Positions 21,608 through 31,427 of a stretch of DNA of 64,000 nt are shown piece after piece. Within the stretch, counting starts at the first letter, position 1; each line of letters opens with the position of its first letter. Below the pieces are notes generated by a model. It had not been told where the DNA came from. It saw only the letters and a program-made list of their open reading frames with translations, and did no database searches. The position numbers and the translations under genes are program-made. Origin of the DNA: Alternaria dauci (Eukaryota; Ascomycota; Dothideomycetes; Pleosporales; Pleosporaceae); contig NC_091279.1 of the NCBI RefSeq assembly GCF_042100115.1, positions 1,550,001 to 1,614,000 on the forward strand. Reading direction: 5' to 3'.

Positions 21608-23453
21608 CTATCTTCCCTGCGGGCTCAGGAGTAACGCCGTTATCGCGTCGACGCAAGCATAAAACCTCTGTCCAACCTCTGGCTGGGCCAGGTACGCCGA
21701 CGTCTTTTCCTTGATTAGATCCTCGTGACTCCACTCCTCCAGTGGCACATCTTCCAGTCCCGTCACGTCGAATCGAAAGTACTTCATCCAATTCCGCTCC
21801 ATTAGTGCCGCATGTTCGGCCTCAAATTTCTCGCCCCATGTTCTTGCTTCGGCCTTCCTATCCTCAACGCTGTTTGCCATCTCAGGTATCTCTTTAGTCC
21901 GATCAAGACCAACGCCGGTTCCGACTGAGACGATGATCATCATGTCGTTGGCATATCGGAACAGCTTTCTACACTCGTAGAGAATATCACGAACCGGATT
22001 GTTTTTTGTAGTCCCATGGTCGACAAGACCTTTTTCAATCACGAAGCGGTGCGGGACGCCGGGCTCGGATTGGACATATCTTGGGGCTGCTGAAGTTGCT
22101 TTCATCGCTTGCCATATGGGCATATTGGGTTCCAGATCCGGTCCAGTTATGCGCCGTGTTTGGTATGACCGGATCAAAGCAGCTTTGTTGGTGCCTTTTA
22201 ACAGGTTAGTAAGAGTAACTTCATTTACTCTGTCCCGACTTGTACGCACCGATATCCATCTGTGTCGTGATTGCAAAACTACATCAAGTCAGAAGATGTT
22301 TGAGGAGCCCATGAATGTGTTCTGCTTACACATCGCCAGAGTCCGGCCGTCCATCTAGGAGTACCTCTTCCGAACTGCCCAGCTCTTGCTGAATCACGCT
22401 CTTGATCTCTTGCTCCAGCGCTTTGTCGTCGACATCTTTTACCTGTGCATGGGGGTCGAGATATCTGAAGTAAGCTCTCTTGTTCTCGAACACTTGCTTG
22501 GCGATTCGCTTGTATGCTTCTCTCGCTTGGTGGGCTTGCATTCGAAGTCGACATAACATGATAGCTATAATTCCACCAAGAGAGCTACCACCCGTCAAAT
22601 CAAAGATCTGATGGCTGTCGAGGCGCTGTCCAACTTTGACACATATCGCATTTACCAGCGATTCTACTAGAAGGAGAGCAGACAGTCCTCGAATCCCGTC
22701 GCCGTCGATTGAAAGCAGGATCTTTGTCTCTCTCAGTCTTGAGAGAAGTGCTTGTGAGGCTGGTATTGGGTTTGCCGACTGATCATGGAGAGCAGGATCG
22801 ATGTATTGTGACGGCGGATGTGCATTAGTATGATCTGGGTAAGTGTTATTTTCCAAAACTGTCTGAGCAGTAAGAGCGGATTCTGGTGGCATTGAAGTAG
22901 AACCAATCGGTACGGTAGGCTGATATGCGTATGGAGAGGCATAGACGTTTGCAGTCGTCGCAGACGAAGGTGTACTGTGATCTCGTGGCGATCCCGGAGG
23001 AGCATGCTCGACTACCGTAGAGGGTGAAGGTGTCATGAGGCCCACTCCTGTAGTTTGGTGGACATTTGGTAGAGACAGGGTCTGGCTGTGTTGGAGGGCT
23101 AGCGGGGGAGGGCCCGTGGAAGAGGGAGGCGGAGACGGCCATGGGGTATATCCAGAGTAAGGATCCCGAATCAATCGTAATTCTGCTTCTTCTGCGACGC
23201 GTCGGACATCTGGATCTTGAGCCTTGCTTGGAGACGTTAGTTTCATATACAGGGATATCTGGGAGAGAGGCGCGACGTACTACTTTACGTAGCTGACGTC
23301 CCAAGGCTCCCAGCGACCCGACAACAAAAATTGTATTGAGGTAGGAAAAGCGGAATCATGGAAATAGTGTGTGCCCTCAACTGCTGAGTAGCGAACACAG
23401 GTAAAGTCCACCGGAGTCCACGACATGCCGTTGTGCGAGTGATTAGGGCGCAT
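21608..23453 (-). CDS. Patatin-like phospholipase with an extra N-terminal segment
   Basis: Four exons (23281-23453, 22330-23226, 22250-22278, 21608-22194) give 561 residues. The patatin fold covers about residues 220-500: oxyanion loop DGDGIRG (about 232-238), nucleophile elbow GGSSLGG (Ser about 273), and a block where the second catalytic residue is expected, KGLVDHGTTKNNP (Asp about 425). There the usual Asp-Gly dyad motif reads Asp-His-Gly. The enzyme should hydrolyse acyl esters of phospholipids or related lipids. The first exon encodes MRPNHSHNGMSWTPVDF and FLLSGRWEPWDVSYVK, a conserved-looking segment of unknown role. A Pro/Ser/Thr-rich linker of about 110 residues follows. Introns are 54, 51 and 55 bases; intron 1 has the branch ACTAAC and uses the acceptor CCAAG. 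Exon 3 has only 29 bases. The frame is open upstream of 23453 without ATG, so a further 5' exon is possible. Confidence 0.82.
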
Positions 23454-24334
23454 ACCAGTGGACGAACCGGTAGACTGAATACCAGATTCGAGGCAGCAAT
23501 CAGCCTTGTACTGACATCTAGTGAGAACAGCGGTGGATCAGACGGCAGTTCTAAGAAACATGCGGTAAGCCACTAGCTGCCAATGGGTGCTAGATCGTTA
23601 ATCAGGATGAAATCGCCTCTCAAGAGCGCTCTTGTATAGCCAATCGCTACGCGTCAAACGACCCGCCTGCAAGGTATGTGCAGCGCCAGCTCGTCAAAAA
23701 ATGCTGCTATGCGTAGCGCATCAACAACAATGCGGCCGCGTTTGACCGGCCAGGCGAGGCCCTGTACGCGCAACGTGTATGGACGAGGCCGCTCGGCAAA
23801 TGAGCAAGCAGACGAGAGTTGTGATACAAGGGCTTCGTGATGCCCAGCTCATCCCTGCTTGTGCATCTGATATAGGAGGCTACGGTAGGAAACACGATCA
23901 GATCGATCGAACATGAAGCTCCAAGTATTTTTGAACACAAAAAGACGGCAGCCGAGGTGTGCGGCACAAGTCGACAGGGCAATTGCCGTGCGTTGATGAT
24001 GAAGACGGGCAATTTGCAAGCCGCTAGTGCACGGCCGGCGTTGGATTGGGCCACGCTCGCGGCCCGCAGCGTTCCGCTTGCTCGGCTGTCCCCCCTCAGC
24101 AGCTTTTCGTGCCTCAGCCACACATGGGCACATTGGTGATACGGATCGAGATCTGGCCTCCTGTGGCCTTGAGCCCAAGGTTGATTGTCTATTAGTTGGA
24201 TCTTCCATGAGCAGCCGGTGGTCGCGACCCCGAACAAAGAAGCAATTTGGTGCCACCTCGAACAACGTTCAAGGAATCTAGCTCCTCAGCTCCCGATTCG
24301 ATTTGGATACGAACACCTTTCGGCCAGAACCGAC
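23454..24334. promoter_or_regulatory. Divergent intergenic region, patatin-like gene / unknown protein
   Basis: Both neighbouring genes start here and point outward. The frame upstream of the patatin ATG stays open to about 23520 (including a Cys-rich QYKADCCLESG stretch) but without a Met. It may be translated from an upstream exon that I cannot place. Confidence 0.4.
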
Positions 24335-25246
24335 ATGGAGCTGAACACAAACTCGCTCGGCACTTTTTCGACCCTGGCAAAGGAACTGCGCGAGGCCATA
24401 TGGTCCTATTCACTCACCGATACCACGATCGTGTACCACGCAATCACAAAAACAGTGCCAATCCCTTTGCTAGGTTGTTCAAAAGTCATTCGTGAGGAAG
24501 TTCTATCTACAATACTTCGAGAGAGGAGCGTCACTTTCCAGACACATGCCGCACTATCAGGCCTGCTTGAGGACTGCAAGAGCGAACGTTCAGACGCGAC
24601 GACCCATGAAACATCTACAACACTCGGTCACGCGAGATTGCCCAGGAAGATACGGCTGTCGTTGTTCTGTAGCGACTATCAGGCGTATAGGATATCCAAG
24701 GCCTTCAAGGGGCCAGTTCAAGAAGACCTTGGACGTGTCAACGAGGAGGACTATGAATTGGAGCTTGATGGTTGGCGGGACGCACTTCAGCGACTACCCA
24801 TGACCCATCTTACAGCAGTGATCTTGGACTGCACTTTGAGCCCAAGGTACTATGGCGGACCGGGTGATGCGCCTCCAGGCATGACCAGGTTCACCAAACG
24901 CGTGGCGATGCGCATTCGCATGGGATCAAAGGGGAGATGCCAATGCTTACTGGTCGCGCCGTCAACGACCTTGCGCCAGCTCATGTGGCACGCTGGCACT
25001 AGATCTATTCTGAGGGAGTGGACGCCGGCTGACGAGGGGTGGTCTACAAAGAAGATACAAGCATTCAGCTTTCCTTTTTCCACAGGGCCAGTCGACTATA
25101 GGCATCACCAAGACTCTGATGATTTGCCCTCTTTCGCGAACATACGACAGCTTGCTCATACGCCGTCGTCTGCACATTTGACGACATACCAATATGAACA
25201 GGGCGAACCTAGGGTGCGAAAACGAAGAAGGACACATCGCGATTGA
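24335..25246 (+). CDS. Fungal protein of unknown function with F-box/2EXR-like N-terminus
   Basis: A single exon of 304 codons from ATG 24335, the first ATG of an open frame beginning upstream with non-ATG codons. The N-terminal block FSTLAKELREAIWSYSL, followed by IPLLGCSKVIREEVLS, resembles the short helical motif at the start of fungal F-box-like and 2EXR-type proteins (L-P-x-E-L-R-x-x-I-W/Y). Those families are large in filamentous fungi and mostly uncharacterised. The middle of the protein has no domain that I recognise. The C-terminus RKRRRTHRD is a possible nuclear localisation signal. Codon use looks normal. The motif call is weak and the function unknown. Confidence 0.6.
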   Translation: MELNTNSLGTFSTLAKELREAIWSYSLTDTTIVYHAITKTVPIPLLGCSKVIREEVLSTILRERSVTFQTHAALSGLLEDCKSERSDATTHETSTTLGHARLPRKIRLSLFCSDYQAYRISKAFKGPVQEDLGRVNEEDYELELDGWRDALQRLPMTHLTAVILDCTLSPRYYGGPGDAPPGMTRFTKRVAMRIRMGSKGRCQCLLVAPSTTLRQLMWHAGTRSILREWTPADEGWSTKKIQAFSFPFSTGPVDYRHHQDSDDLPSFANIRQLAHTPSSAHLTTYQYEQGEPRVRKRRRTHRD

Positions 25247-25702
25247 ATATACCACTCTAGACTGTTGATGGGCACAAGAGAATGCTTGTATGTAGGTAGG
25301 AGTTGTACCTTAGTTGCCTGAGGATAAGGGTGGAGATGTCCACAACGTGCTCTCAAATATAGGGTATCGAATTTCAACCATTACCACTCTATTTACATTG
25401 TTTAGCTACTAGGTACTACGAGAAGAGCTCGGAAATACCTAGGTGTGTTACATGGCGTACCGCTCACGCTATACCAGGGAAAAGCCAAACACTGTGCCTA
25501 GGTAACTACAAGAGCGCTTGATCTGTCTCTTATATGACGACACCCTACTCAGGCAACTACAGAGGGATAGTTCGATCTTTCCCTTGCATGGCGTGACGGG
25601 CGATGGCAAAAAAGGGGCGCTGTTTGCCTCTGTCGTGGCCAGGCCAACCATTACGACGCACACCACCCAAAAGACGAAACAAAAAGTAAGACACATACTA
25701 TC
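25247..25702. other. Intergenic, between the unknown protein and tRNA-Asp
   Basis: There is no coding frame of interest. The right end contains the T-tract downstream of the minus-strand tRNA. Confidence 0.4.
25681..25685 (-). terminator. RNA polymerase III T-tract terminator of tRNA-Asp
   Basis: Five consecutive T residues on the minus strand, 17 bases past the tRNA discriminator base, match the usual Pol III termination signal. Confidence 0.55.
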
Positions 25703-25790
25703 CTCTCCAGCAGGGAATTGAACCCTGGTCTCCCGCGAGTTGCCCTGTGAAGGTGACAAGCGGAAATACTGACCACTATACTACTGAAGA
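25703..25790 (-). tRNA. tRNA-Asp (anticodon GUC) with a 16-base intron
   Basis: The minus strand folds as a complete tRNA. The acceptor stem TCTTCAG pairs with CTGGAGA over all seven positions, with one G-T pair. The discriminator is G at 25703. The D arm is TAGTATAGTGGTCAGTAT, the anticodon stem TCCGC/GCGGG, and the T arm CAGGG-TTCAATT-CCCTG. The anticodon GTC is at 25757-25755, as in other eukaryotic tRNA-Asp, whose sequence this closely follows. A 16-base insertion at 25738-25753 sits after position 37, the canonical place for nuclear tRNA introns. Without it the tRNA is 72 bases plus the added CCA. Splicing by the tRNA endonuclease is therefore expected. Confidence 0.95.
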
Positions 25791-26710
25791 TGAGGAACCT
25801 AGATGGCTGAGTAGGTGATTTGACGAAAAAGTTTTTAGACAACATGTATAAGACCAGATGGTATCTTCACGAATAAGGCGCTTGTATCAGAATCAGGCTC
25901 ACCCGCTGCCCTAGGATGCTAATGGCCCGTTTATTACTCCATCGGCCTCACACCCCTTGCTGAAAATTTCGAACAGATGGATGGCCCGTGCGCCTTTCTC
26001 CATGGCCTTCGTGAGCACAACAAGGGCATGGAAATACATTCAAATGAACAGAAATAAGTCATTTCAACCTCTACTATATCCAAGGTTTCGTCTTCGTTAC
26101 ATGTCAATGTAGAGTGCAGCATTATCAAAGTCGTTCCGTGGCAGGGACCTGTCCAGTCTTTTTCCGAAAAGGGCATGGTCTCACTCTACGCCATAAGGCT
26201 GTCTTTATTCTACATTCATGGGTGCCTTATGTTTATACTGTTCAGTGGTAGCCGCAATCATGATGTGCCTCACGCCTTGAATATATAGAATCTCAACATT
26301 GGATGCTTGCAACGTAGCATGGAAACATATTTAGGACGAGTTTCATTTGGTATCCAAGAGGCTCGAATTGCAATGGCATATCTCACTGATTGTAAATCCC
26401 ACGTAAGTATGGTGACGAGCGCTTCTGGGAACAAGTACGGTCTGGGTGACACTTGGGCGACGTCTTTCGCGAGAATCACTTCGCAGGATGGAGTGTACAT
26501 CCAGCATTGAAGCGACAGGACCAGCAGTTGGTTTTCGAAGCATATTCATTTCTCGCCGAGTCAATTCGTCGTGAAGACTCTAGCTTATTCGTTCATGCAA
26601 CCCATGCTCATTTCATTTCATGAGCTCCGAATCCCACAGAAGATGATGAACCGAATGAAGTAAAACTCCGAACCAATTCACATGCACCACGCGCTTCAGT
26701 ATCTCATAAT
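25791..26710. other. Intergenic, no gene recognised
   Basis: About 0.9 kb lie between the tRNA 5' end and the eL28 stop. Small frames at 25934-26176 and 26270-26564 show no domain. The right part is presumably the eL28 3' untranslated region. Confidence 0.4.
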
Positions 26711-27434
26711 CTATGCCTCCTTGGGCGCGGCCTGGGCCTTAGCACCCCTGACCTTGGCGGGCTTGGACTCCTTGACGGGCTTCTGGCTCTTGCGGATGGC
26801 GGAGGCCTTGGCGACGGCGTCCTGGCGGAGGTCGGGGCGGTAGTTGCGCTTGGTGGTGGAGTTGACGATGGCGGAGTATGTCCTGCGTTGGTCAGCAAGT
26901 GGCTCGAAAGTGTTGTGAACGCGGGGGGTTTTTTTTCTGAACCAGCCCATTGACCGGAGAGGACGTACTTGCGAGTGGATCGGCTGGGGCCGAAGGTGGT
27001 GGTCTGGATGGCAGACGCGGGCTGGTGGTGCTTGTCGGCCTTCTTGACGAGAAGAGTGACACCACCCTCCTTTCCAGGAATGACACCGATGGCCTGTTCA
27101 CAGCGTTATTAACATTGTCCTTTTCTTCCATCCGCACATGCGCGCGGCGCATTCGCGGTTCGTTGTGGTCGTACCTTGTTGGCGATCGAGCCCTCGTTCT
27201 GAACACAATTAGTCCATTGTCCTCGTAGATCCAATAACCATGCATACCTTGCGGCTGTACACGTTCCTCAGGTTAAGAGGATCGCGCGAGAACTGGACAC
27301 CGTTCGCCCTCTTGACGAGCGTGGAGCTGCGTCCCTCTGCCATGTGTCAACCCCAGTCCCATCCCAATCCGCGTTCCAGTCTTTCACTCACTGGTAACCT
27401 CCCAGGCAAGATCGTGCGAGATAGTGGTGGCCAT
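26711..27434 (-). CDS. RPL28e: 60S ribosomal protein eL28
   Basis: Five exons (27392-27434, 27248-27336, 27175-27198, 26969-27093, 26711-26882) give 150 residues. The sequence follows eL28: MATTISHDLAWEVTKGRSST, then VKRANGVQFSRDPLNLRNVY, IGVIPGKEGGVTLLVKKADK, STTKRNYRPDLRQDAVAKAS and AIRKSQKPVK. This protein belongs to the cytosolic large ribosomal subunit; it is absent from Saccharomyces but present in most filamentous fungi. Introns are 55, 49, 81 and 86 bases. The third exon has only 24 bases, encoding NEGSIANK, in phase 0 on both sides. High intron density near the 5' end is typical for fungal ribosomal protein genes. The tail is Lys/Ala-rich. Confidence 0.93.
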
Positions 27435-27891
27435 TGTGTCTGTATGGAATGTGGATACGGACGATGTCGATTGCTTGACTTGAGGAAAGTTCGCCAATAT
27501 TGAATGGATGGCCCTCGTCTGCATTACCGCATGCGCTTAGTGCGTGTTTCGGGGATGGATCAACATGCGTGCCGATGCCAAGGGCGGAGCGGAGCGGGAG
27601 GTGTGACGACGCATCCACGCGAGATGGGGCGGTGCAGCCGAGCGTCTTTGTCCGCGATTCCGTGGTTACGAGCCATCGTCGTGTCCAGCCAACTCTTCCT
27701 AATGCCTCTGTCCTAGAAGGCTCGCATCTGAACCATATTGCCTAATTCACTTCACGTCCGTTTCGTTTGTTTGTCCACTACTGGGTCTCCTGTTGCGTGC
27801 GCCCTCGCAGCTTTCCCACACACCCCCGAAGACCTCCGCGGTGTCGCATACCCTACAAACCTTCGCAAAAGCTTCAAACAGCATCCTCATC
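27435..27891. promoter_or_regulatory. Divergent promoter region eL28 / DUF2015 gene
   Basis: The two start codons are 457 bases apart. The eL28 side should hold a strong ribosomal-protein promoter. I could not identify a specific element with confidence. Confidence 0.4.
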
Positions 27892-28312
27892 ATGGCCTAC
27901 GTACTCTACTCCGTTTCATTTCTCGTCCTGGTCATCGCGACAGGTAAGCTGCCCTGAACACCATGCTTGCGACACGGACTAACCCTGCGCAGCTGCCTAC
28001 TTCACCCGGCACCGCTGGATACATCTCCTTCCCATTCCCGAACCCATCTACACACGTCTGCCATCCTCGTTCCGCGACGACATTGAAGCCGGCCTTTCGT
28101 CTTCAGCATTTGACCTGAGTGGGAACGTGGAAGCTGGCGATTCACGCCAAGGCCTAGACGACGCGGGGAAGAAGGAAGTTATGCGCATTATGAAGCGACG
28201 AGGCGTCGACTTCGACGAGGCCCGTAGGATATACATGCAGGACAAGTTCAAGAAGAACAACATCGGAGCGGACGGCATACCCCGCGACCCCAAGTTTGTC
28301 AGCTTCTCATGA
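27892..28312 (+). CDS. Small membrane protein of the fungal DUF2015 family
   Basis: Two exons (27892-27943 and 27993-28312) give 123 residues. The N-terminus MAYVLYSVSFLVLVIATAAY is one membrane helix or signal anchor. It is followed by FTRHRWIHLLPIPEPIYTRL, a linker, and a C-terminal helical block with KKEVMRIMKRRGVDFDEARR and IYMQDKFKKNNIGADG. The last block, a short charged motif ending near the C-terminus, marks the DUF2015 family of fungal proteins without known function. The 49-base intron sits inside the membrane segment (donor GTAAGC, acceptor GCGCAG, branch GACTAACC). The ER or mitochondrial outer membrane would be a reasonable location, but the sequence does not decide. Confidence 0.82.
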
Positions 28313-28820
28313 CTGTAGCAAACGGGCACAACAGGCCTTTTCTCAGGACCGTCTCACAACTCGTTTCCTTTGTTGAATTTTGGGCATATTTCTATATTTC
28401 TATATTTCCTTTGTTGCCTTTAGCGGCCCATCTGTCTGACATGCTCTTGGCGGGTATCTTTCTTTCTGCGGGTATGAGTTTGGACGCCGGTTATCTTTCT
28501 TATTCTGATCTTCCTGGTTCTGCGTCTTTTCGTTCGCTGACCTGGGCAGCGCCTCTTCGAATCAACTCTCCATGTTTTCCGTAATTAATCCGCATACCGG
28601 TGAATGCCATGCTTCTTAGTCGTGACCATATCCTTTCCTGCTGGTGCCCACAAGCCGAGTGCTACTTTTTCTGCTGAGGTCGTTATCACAGCGACGATCC
28701 TGAAATCCCAGACTCGACATATTCCGGTCAAATCAACCTGAGGAATGCTCCAGGATACGACGCCCGACTTCGTGGCGCAGAGTGATGTTACTGTAATCTG
28801 TCTGTTCGTGCCTGTCCCAT
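28313..28820. other. Convergent 3' region of DUF2015 and SF3b4 genes
   Basis: Two transcripts end toward each other here. A short T-rich tract with a direct repeat (ATTTCTATATTTCTATATTTCC at about 28387-28409) lies 75 bases after the DUF2015 stop and may form part of the 3' end signal. No coding frame stands out. Confidence 0.4.
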
Positions 28821-29866
28821 CTACCTCGGTGCCTGAGCATAGCCGGGCGGTGCTCCAAAGCCAGGTGGTGGGCCGCCAAAGCCCGGGGGTGGGCCGTTGA
28901 ATCCGGGCGGAGGAGGAAAGAAATTGGTTGGAGCGCCGCTTGGTGGGCGAGCGGGCAAGCCAGATGGGGGTGGTGGAAGACCTGGATGACCGACAGGAGC
29001 TGCGGAAGGAGGTCGTCCATAGCCTCCAGGTCCATTAGGAGCATACCCAGGGGGTCCACCAGGAGGCCCGTATCCTGCGCCGGGTCCGCTTGGCGCACCA
29101 GGTACACCTCGGCCGTCCACGCCCATGGCCGGTCCAGTAGGTGCAGCACCTGGAGGAAGCTGGAAGAGATGTGCTGGCAGCGGTTGTACCGCAGGCGCAA
29201 CTCCGTGGGCCTTGGCCTGCTTCGCGAGCATACGCTCGGCTTCGTCTCCGTGTCGCTCGCCCTTGCCATCCTTCTTGTACGCATACTGAACTGTAATCTG
29301 CTTGCTCATGATATACTGGTTGTGCATGCTAGCAATAGCCGCGTCGGAGGATTCGAAGTCGCCGTACGAGATGAAACCATACCCCTTGGATGCGCTCGTG
29401 ACATCGTCGCGCGCGACCTTTGGCGCATTCACTAGCGGTCCGAAACGACCGAACGTGTCGTACAGTGTCTTCTCGTCCACTCCAGGATCAAGGTTGCCAA
29501 TGAACAGCTCCGCGCCAATCTCTACGTTCTTCTGCTTGTCTGCTGATGCCTTGTTCACGCGTATTCTGCTTCCGTACAGAGCGACGTTGTTCATGATCTT
29601 GGGCGCGTAATCGGCTTCCGATTCTGTGTGGAACTCGACGAAGCCAAATCCTTGATGTTGGCCGTTGACGCGATCGACGGGCATATTAACGTTCCGTACT
29701 CGGCCAGCGTTGAGCATCAGCTCGTGAAGGATGCGGGGCGTGACGCGCTCATGGAGGTTTCCGACGTAGACGGTTGCTTCCTTGTTCTGTTCCCTGCGCA
29801 TGCGTTGGCATATGTTCTGGCGAGGAGTATTGCAACTTACCAGTGACGCGCACTCGGGGCCGACAT
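28821..29866 (-). CDS. HSH49: Splicing factor 3B subunit 4 (SF3b4/SAP49, yeast Hsh49)
   Basis: Two exons (29841-29866 and 28821-29793) give 332 residues. A 26-base first exon codes for [12 protein letters not shown]1 (about 14-90) has RNP2 VYVGNL and RNP1 [12 protein letters not shown]2 (about 100-180) has LFIGNL and SKGYGFISY. The rest is a Pro/Gly-rich tail of repeated P-P-G-F-x-G-P-P units. The protein is a U2 snRNP SF3b component that contacts the pre-mRNA near the branch point through its partner Cus1/SF3b2. The tail is longer than in yeast and resembles the metazoan form. The 47-base intron begins GTAAGT. The start choice [20 protein letters not shown] fits the family N-terminus. It is divergent to TOM7, 309 bases apart. 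Confidence 0.95.
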
Positions 29867-30175
29867 TGTGAGAGTTGCGTATATGTGCGTTTATGCCCTT
29901 GTATCCCGAGTTGCAATCTATGCTCAGGCGATTTGGTCCGAGTCGTAAAACGTCGTGAATGGAGTACGGCGTTGCAGACTAGGTGGAGGCATCTCGAAGA
30001 TATTGGAGCTCTAGCCTGGGCTTGCGCTAGCACGCATGCGGCTAACACCAAAACTTTCAGCTTTACGCATCATCGCAACCTCGTCGTTCGCTAGGACCCG
30101 CCGTCACCCATTCCTTTACACGCCTTGACTTCCGAACCCCAGGGCCGCCCATATCCACACACCCACGCATACACC
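29867..30175. promoter_or_regulatory. Divergent promoter region SF3b4 / TOM7
   Basis: These 309 bases between the two start codons must carry both promoters and 5' leaders. Confidence 0.45.
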
Positions 30176-30615
30176 ATGTACCAACTCTCAGAAGAGTCCA
30201 AAGTACGTAATGATGCGCAGGTGTTGACTCGACGGGCCTCCGCTGACTTCAAGCAGGAGCGCATCGCGCGCATCATTGATGTTTCCCGCGTCGCTATCCA
30301 CTATGGCTACCTGCCCTTGATTCTATATCTTGGGTACTCCCAAAGCGTGCCCAAGCCGTCTCTGATCCGGTGAGTACATTAGCACCGATCCCGACCGATT
30401 GTACAAAAGCACAGCGGATGCCACTCTTTGGGCCTGGAAGGCAGTACGGGTTTGGGGCATCGGCCTGGCCACTTCTCAGAGGTCAAAAAGGGCCAATGGG
30501 ATATTGCTTTCACAAGATGCTCCTTGCATTTCGAATTTGTCATTCAGTCCTGTCTCCATTGAACTCAATGGACCATTTAGCTGACTGCTCCAGTCTCTTC
30601 TCACCACTTGCATAA
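30176..30615 (+). CDS. TOM7: Mitochondrial import receptor subunit Tom7
   Basis: Three exons (30176-30202, 30257-30369, 30594-30615) give 53 residues. The product starts MYQLSEESK, continues [20 protein letters not shown] and [18 protein letters not shown], and ends LFSPLA. This is the full Tom7 layout: a short cytosolic N-terminus, one outer-membrane helix with the conserved H-Y-G-x-x-P, and the R-x-x-S-P-L end. Tom7 destabilises the TOM complex and controls its assembly. The second intron is long (224 bases) and the last exon has only 22 bases (7 codons with stop), so a simple frame would stop early after SLIR. It was found by looking for the conserved L-x-S-P-L ending after a CTGAC branch site and CAG at 30591-30593. 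Confidence 0.9.
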
Positions 30616-31427
30616 GCACCAAACGACGATATGACAACAACGATTTGCGTTTCAATGTACAATACTATACACTCCAGGCGCATGGGTTCTTGGGTCTGAC
30701 GACACCGACGTTCGAAAAAAGGGTCTATAGATGTACTCTGGGTTCCAAAATTCCTCTACTCTATCAAGTCGCTGGTCAGTCGACAAACCAGATCCCAAAT
30801 GAGGTGGGATCTGTACATGTACCTCAGAGCCTTTAATACAGATTGATGGTACCCTGCAGCACGGCTGGCGCCATGGCGTGGCCGGTCCGAGGGGTAGCCC
30901 GCTTTTTGAACCAAACATATCCGTCTTGCGCATGCGTGTCACAACTGCTGGAACTTGCACAGTCTAAGCTTACGCCCGTGTTGGTCTTGATCGAGCCCAG
31001 CGCCTGTCGACAGGTATTGACAGCTACGCGGGGCAGATTGCCGGTTGTGCGGTCGATTGACAGACGCCAATGATGTTGCGGTACCTGACCCACGTGGTTT
31101 CCCCGTTGAGCATCGCAACCCATGCTCTTCCCTGTTCAACCTTTGGCAACTGAACTATGCAGCCATCGGTCCCCACAGCACAGTCGCCATGAAGTCTTAT
31201 ATCCAGGCGCATGGCGCTGGGCCTGTCCTAGGCTCTATTGCGACCTTCTCCGTAGCCCCCACGGTTCCTGCGCCCACAGTATATCGCGAGCCTCCCCCGG
31301 GTGTTCCGTCCTTAATACTTGGACCCTATGGAACCCCCCGATCGCTTTCGGCATCTCCACCTGTGTGCTGTTCACATACCTGGTTGATTACTTCCAAGTT
31401 GTGCATGACCCGTCATCGTCCGCCACC
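30616..31427. other. Intergenic upstream of the helical-domain protein
   Basis: The frame of the next gene is open from an earlier ATG at 31122, but the segment before 31428 lacks domain features and the later ATG has a much better context. Nothing else is recognised. Confidence 0.4.
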
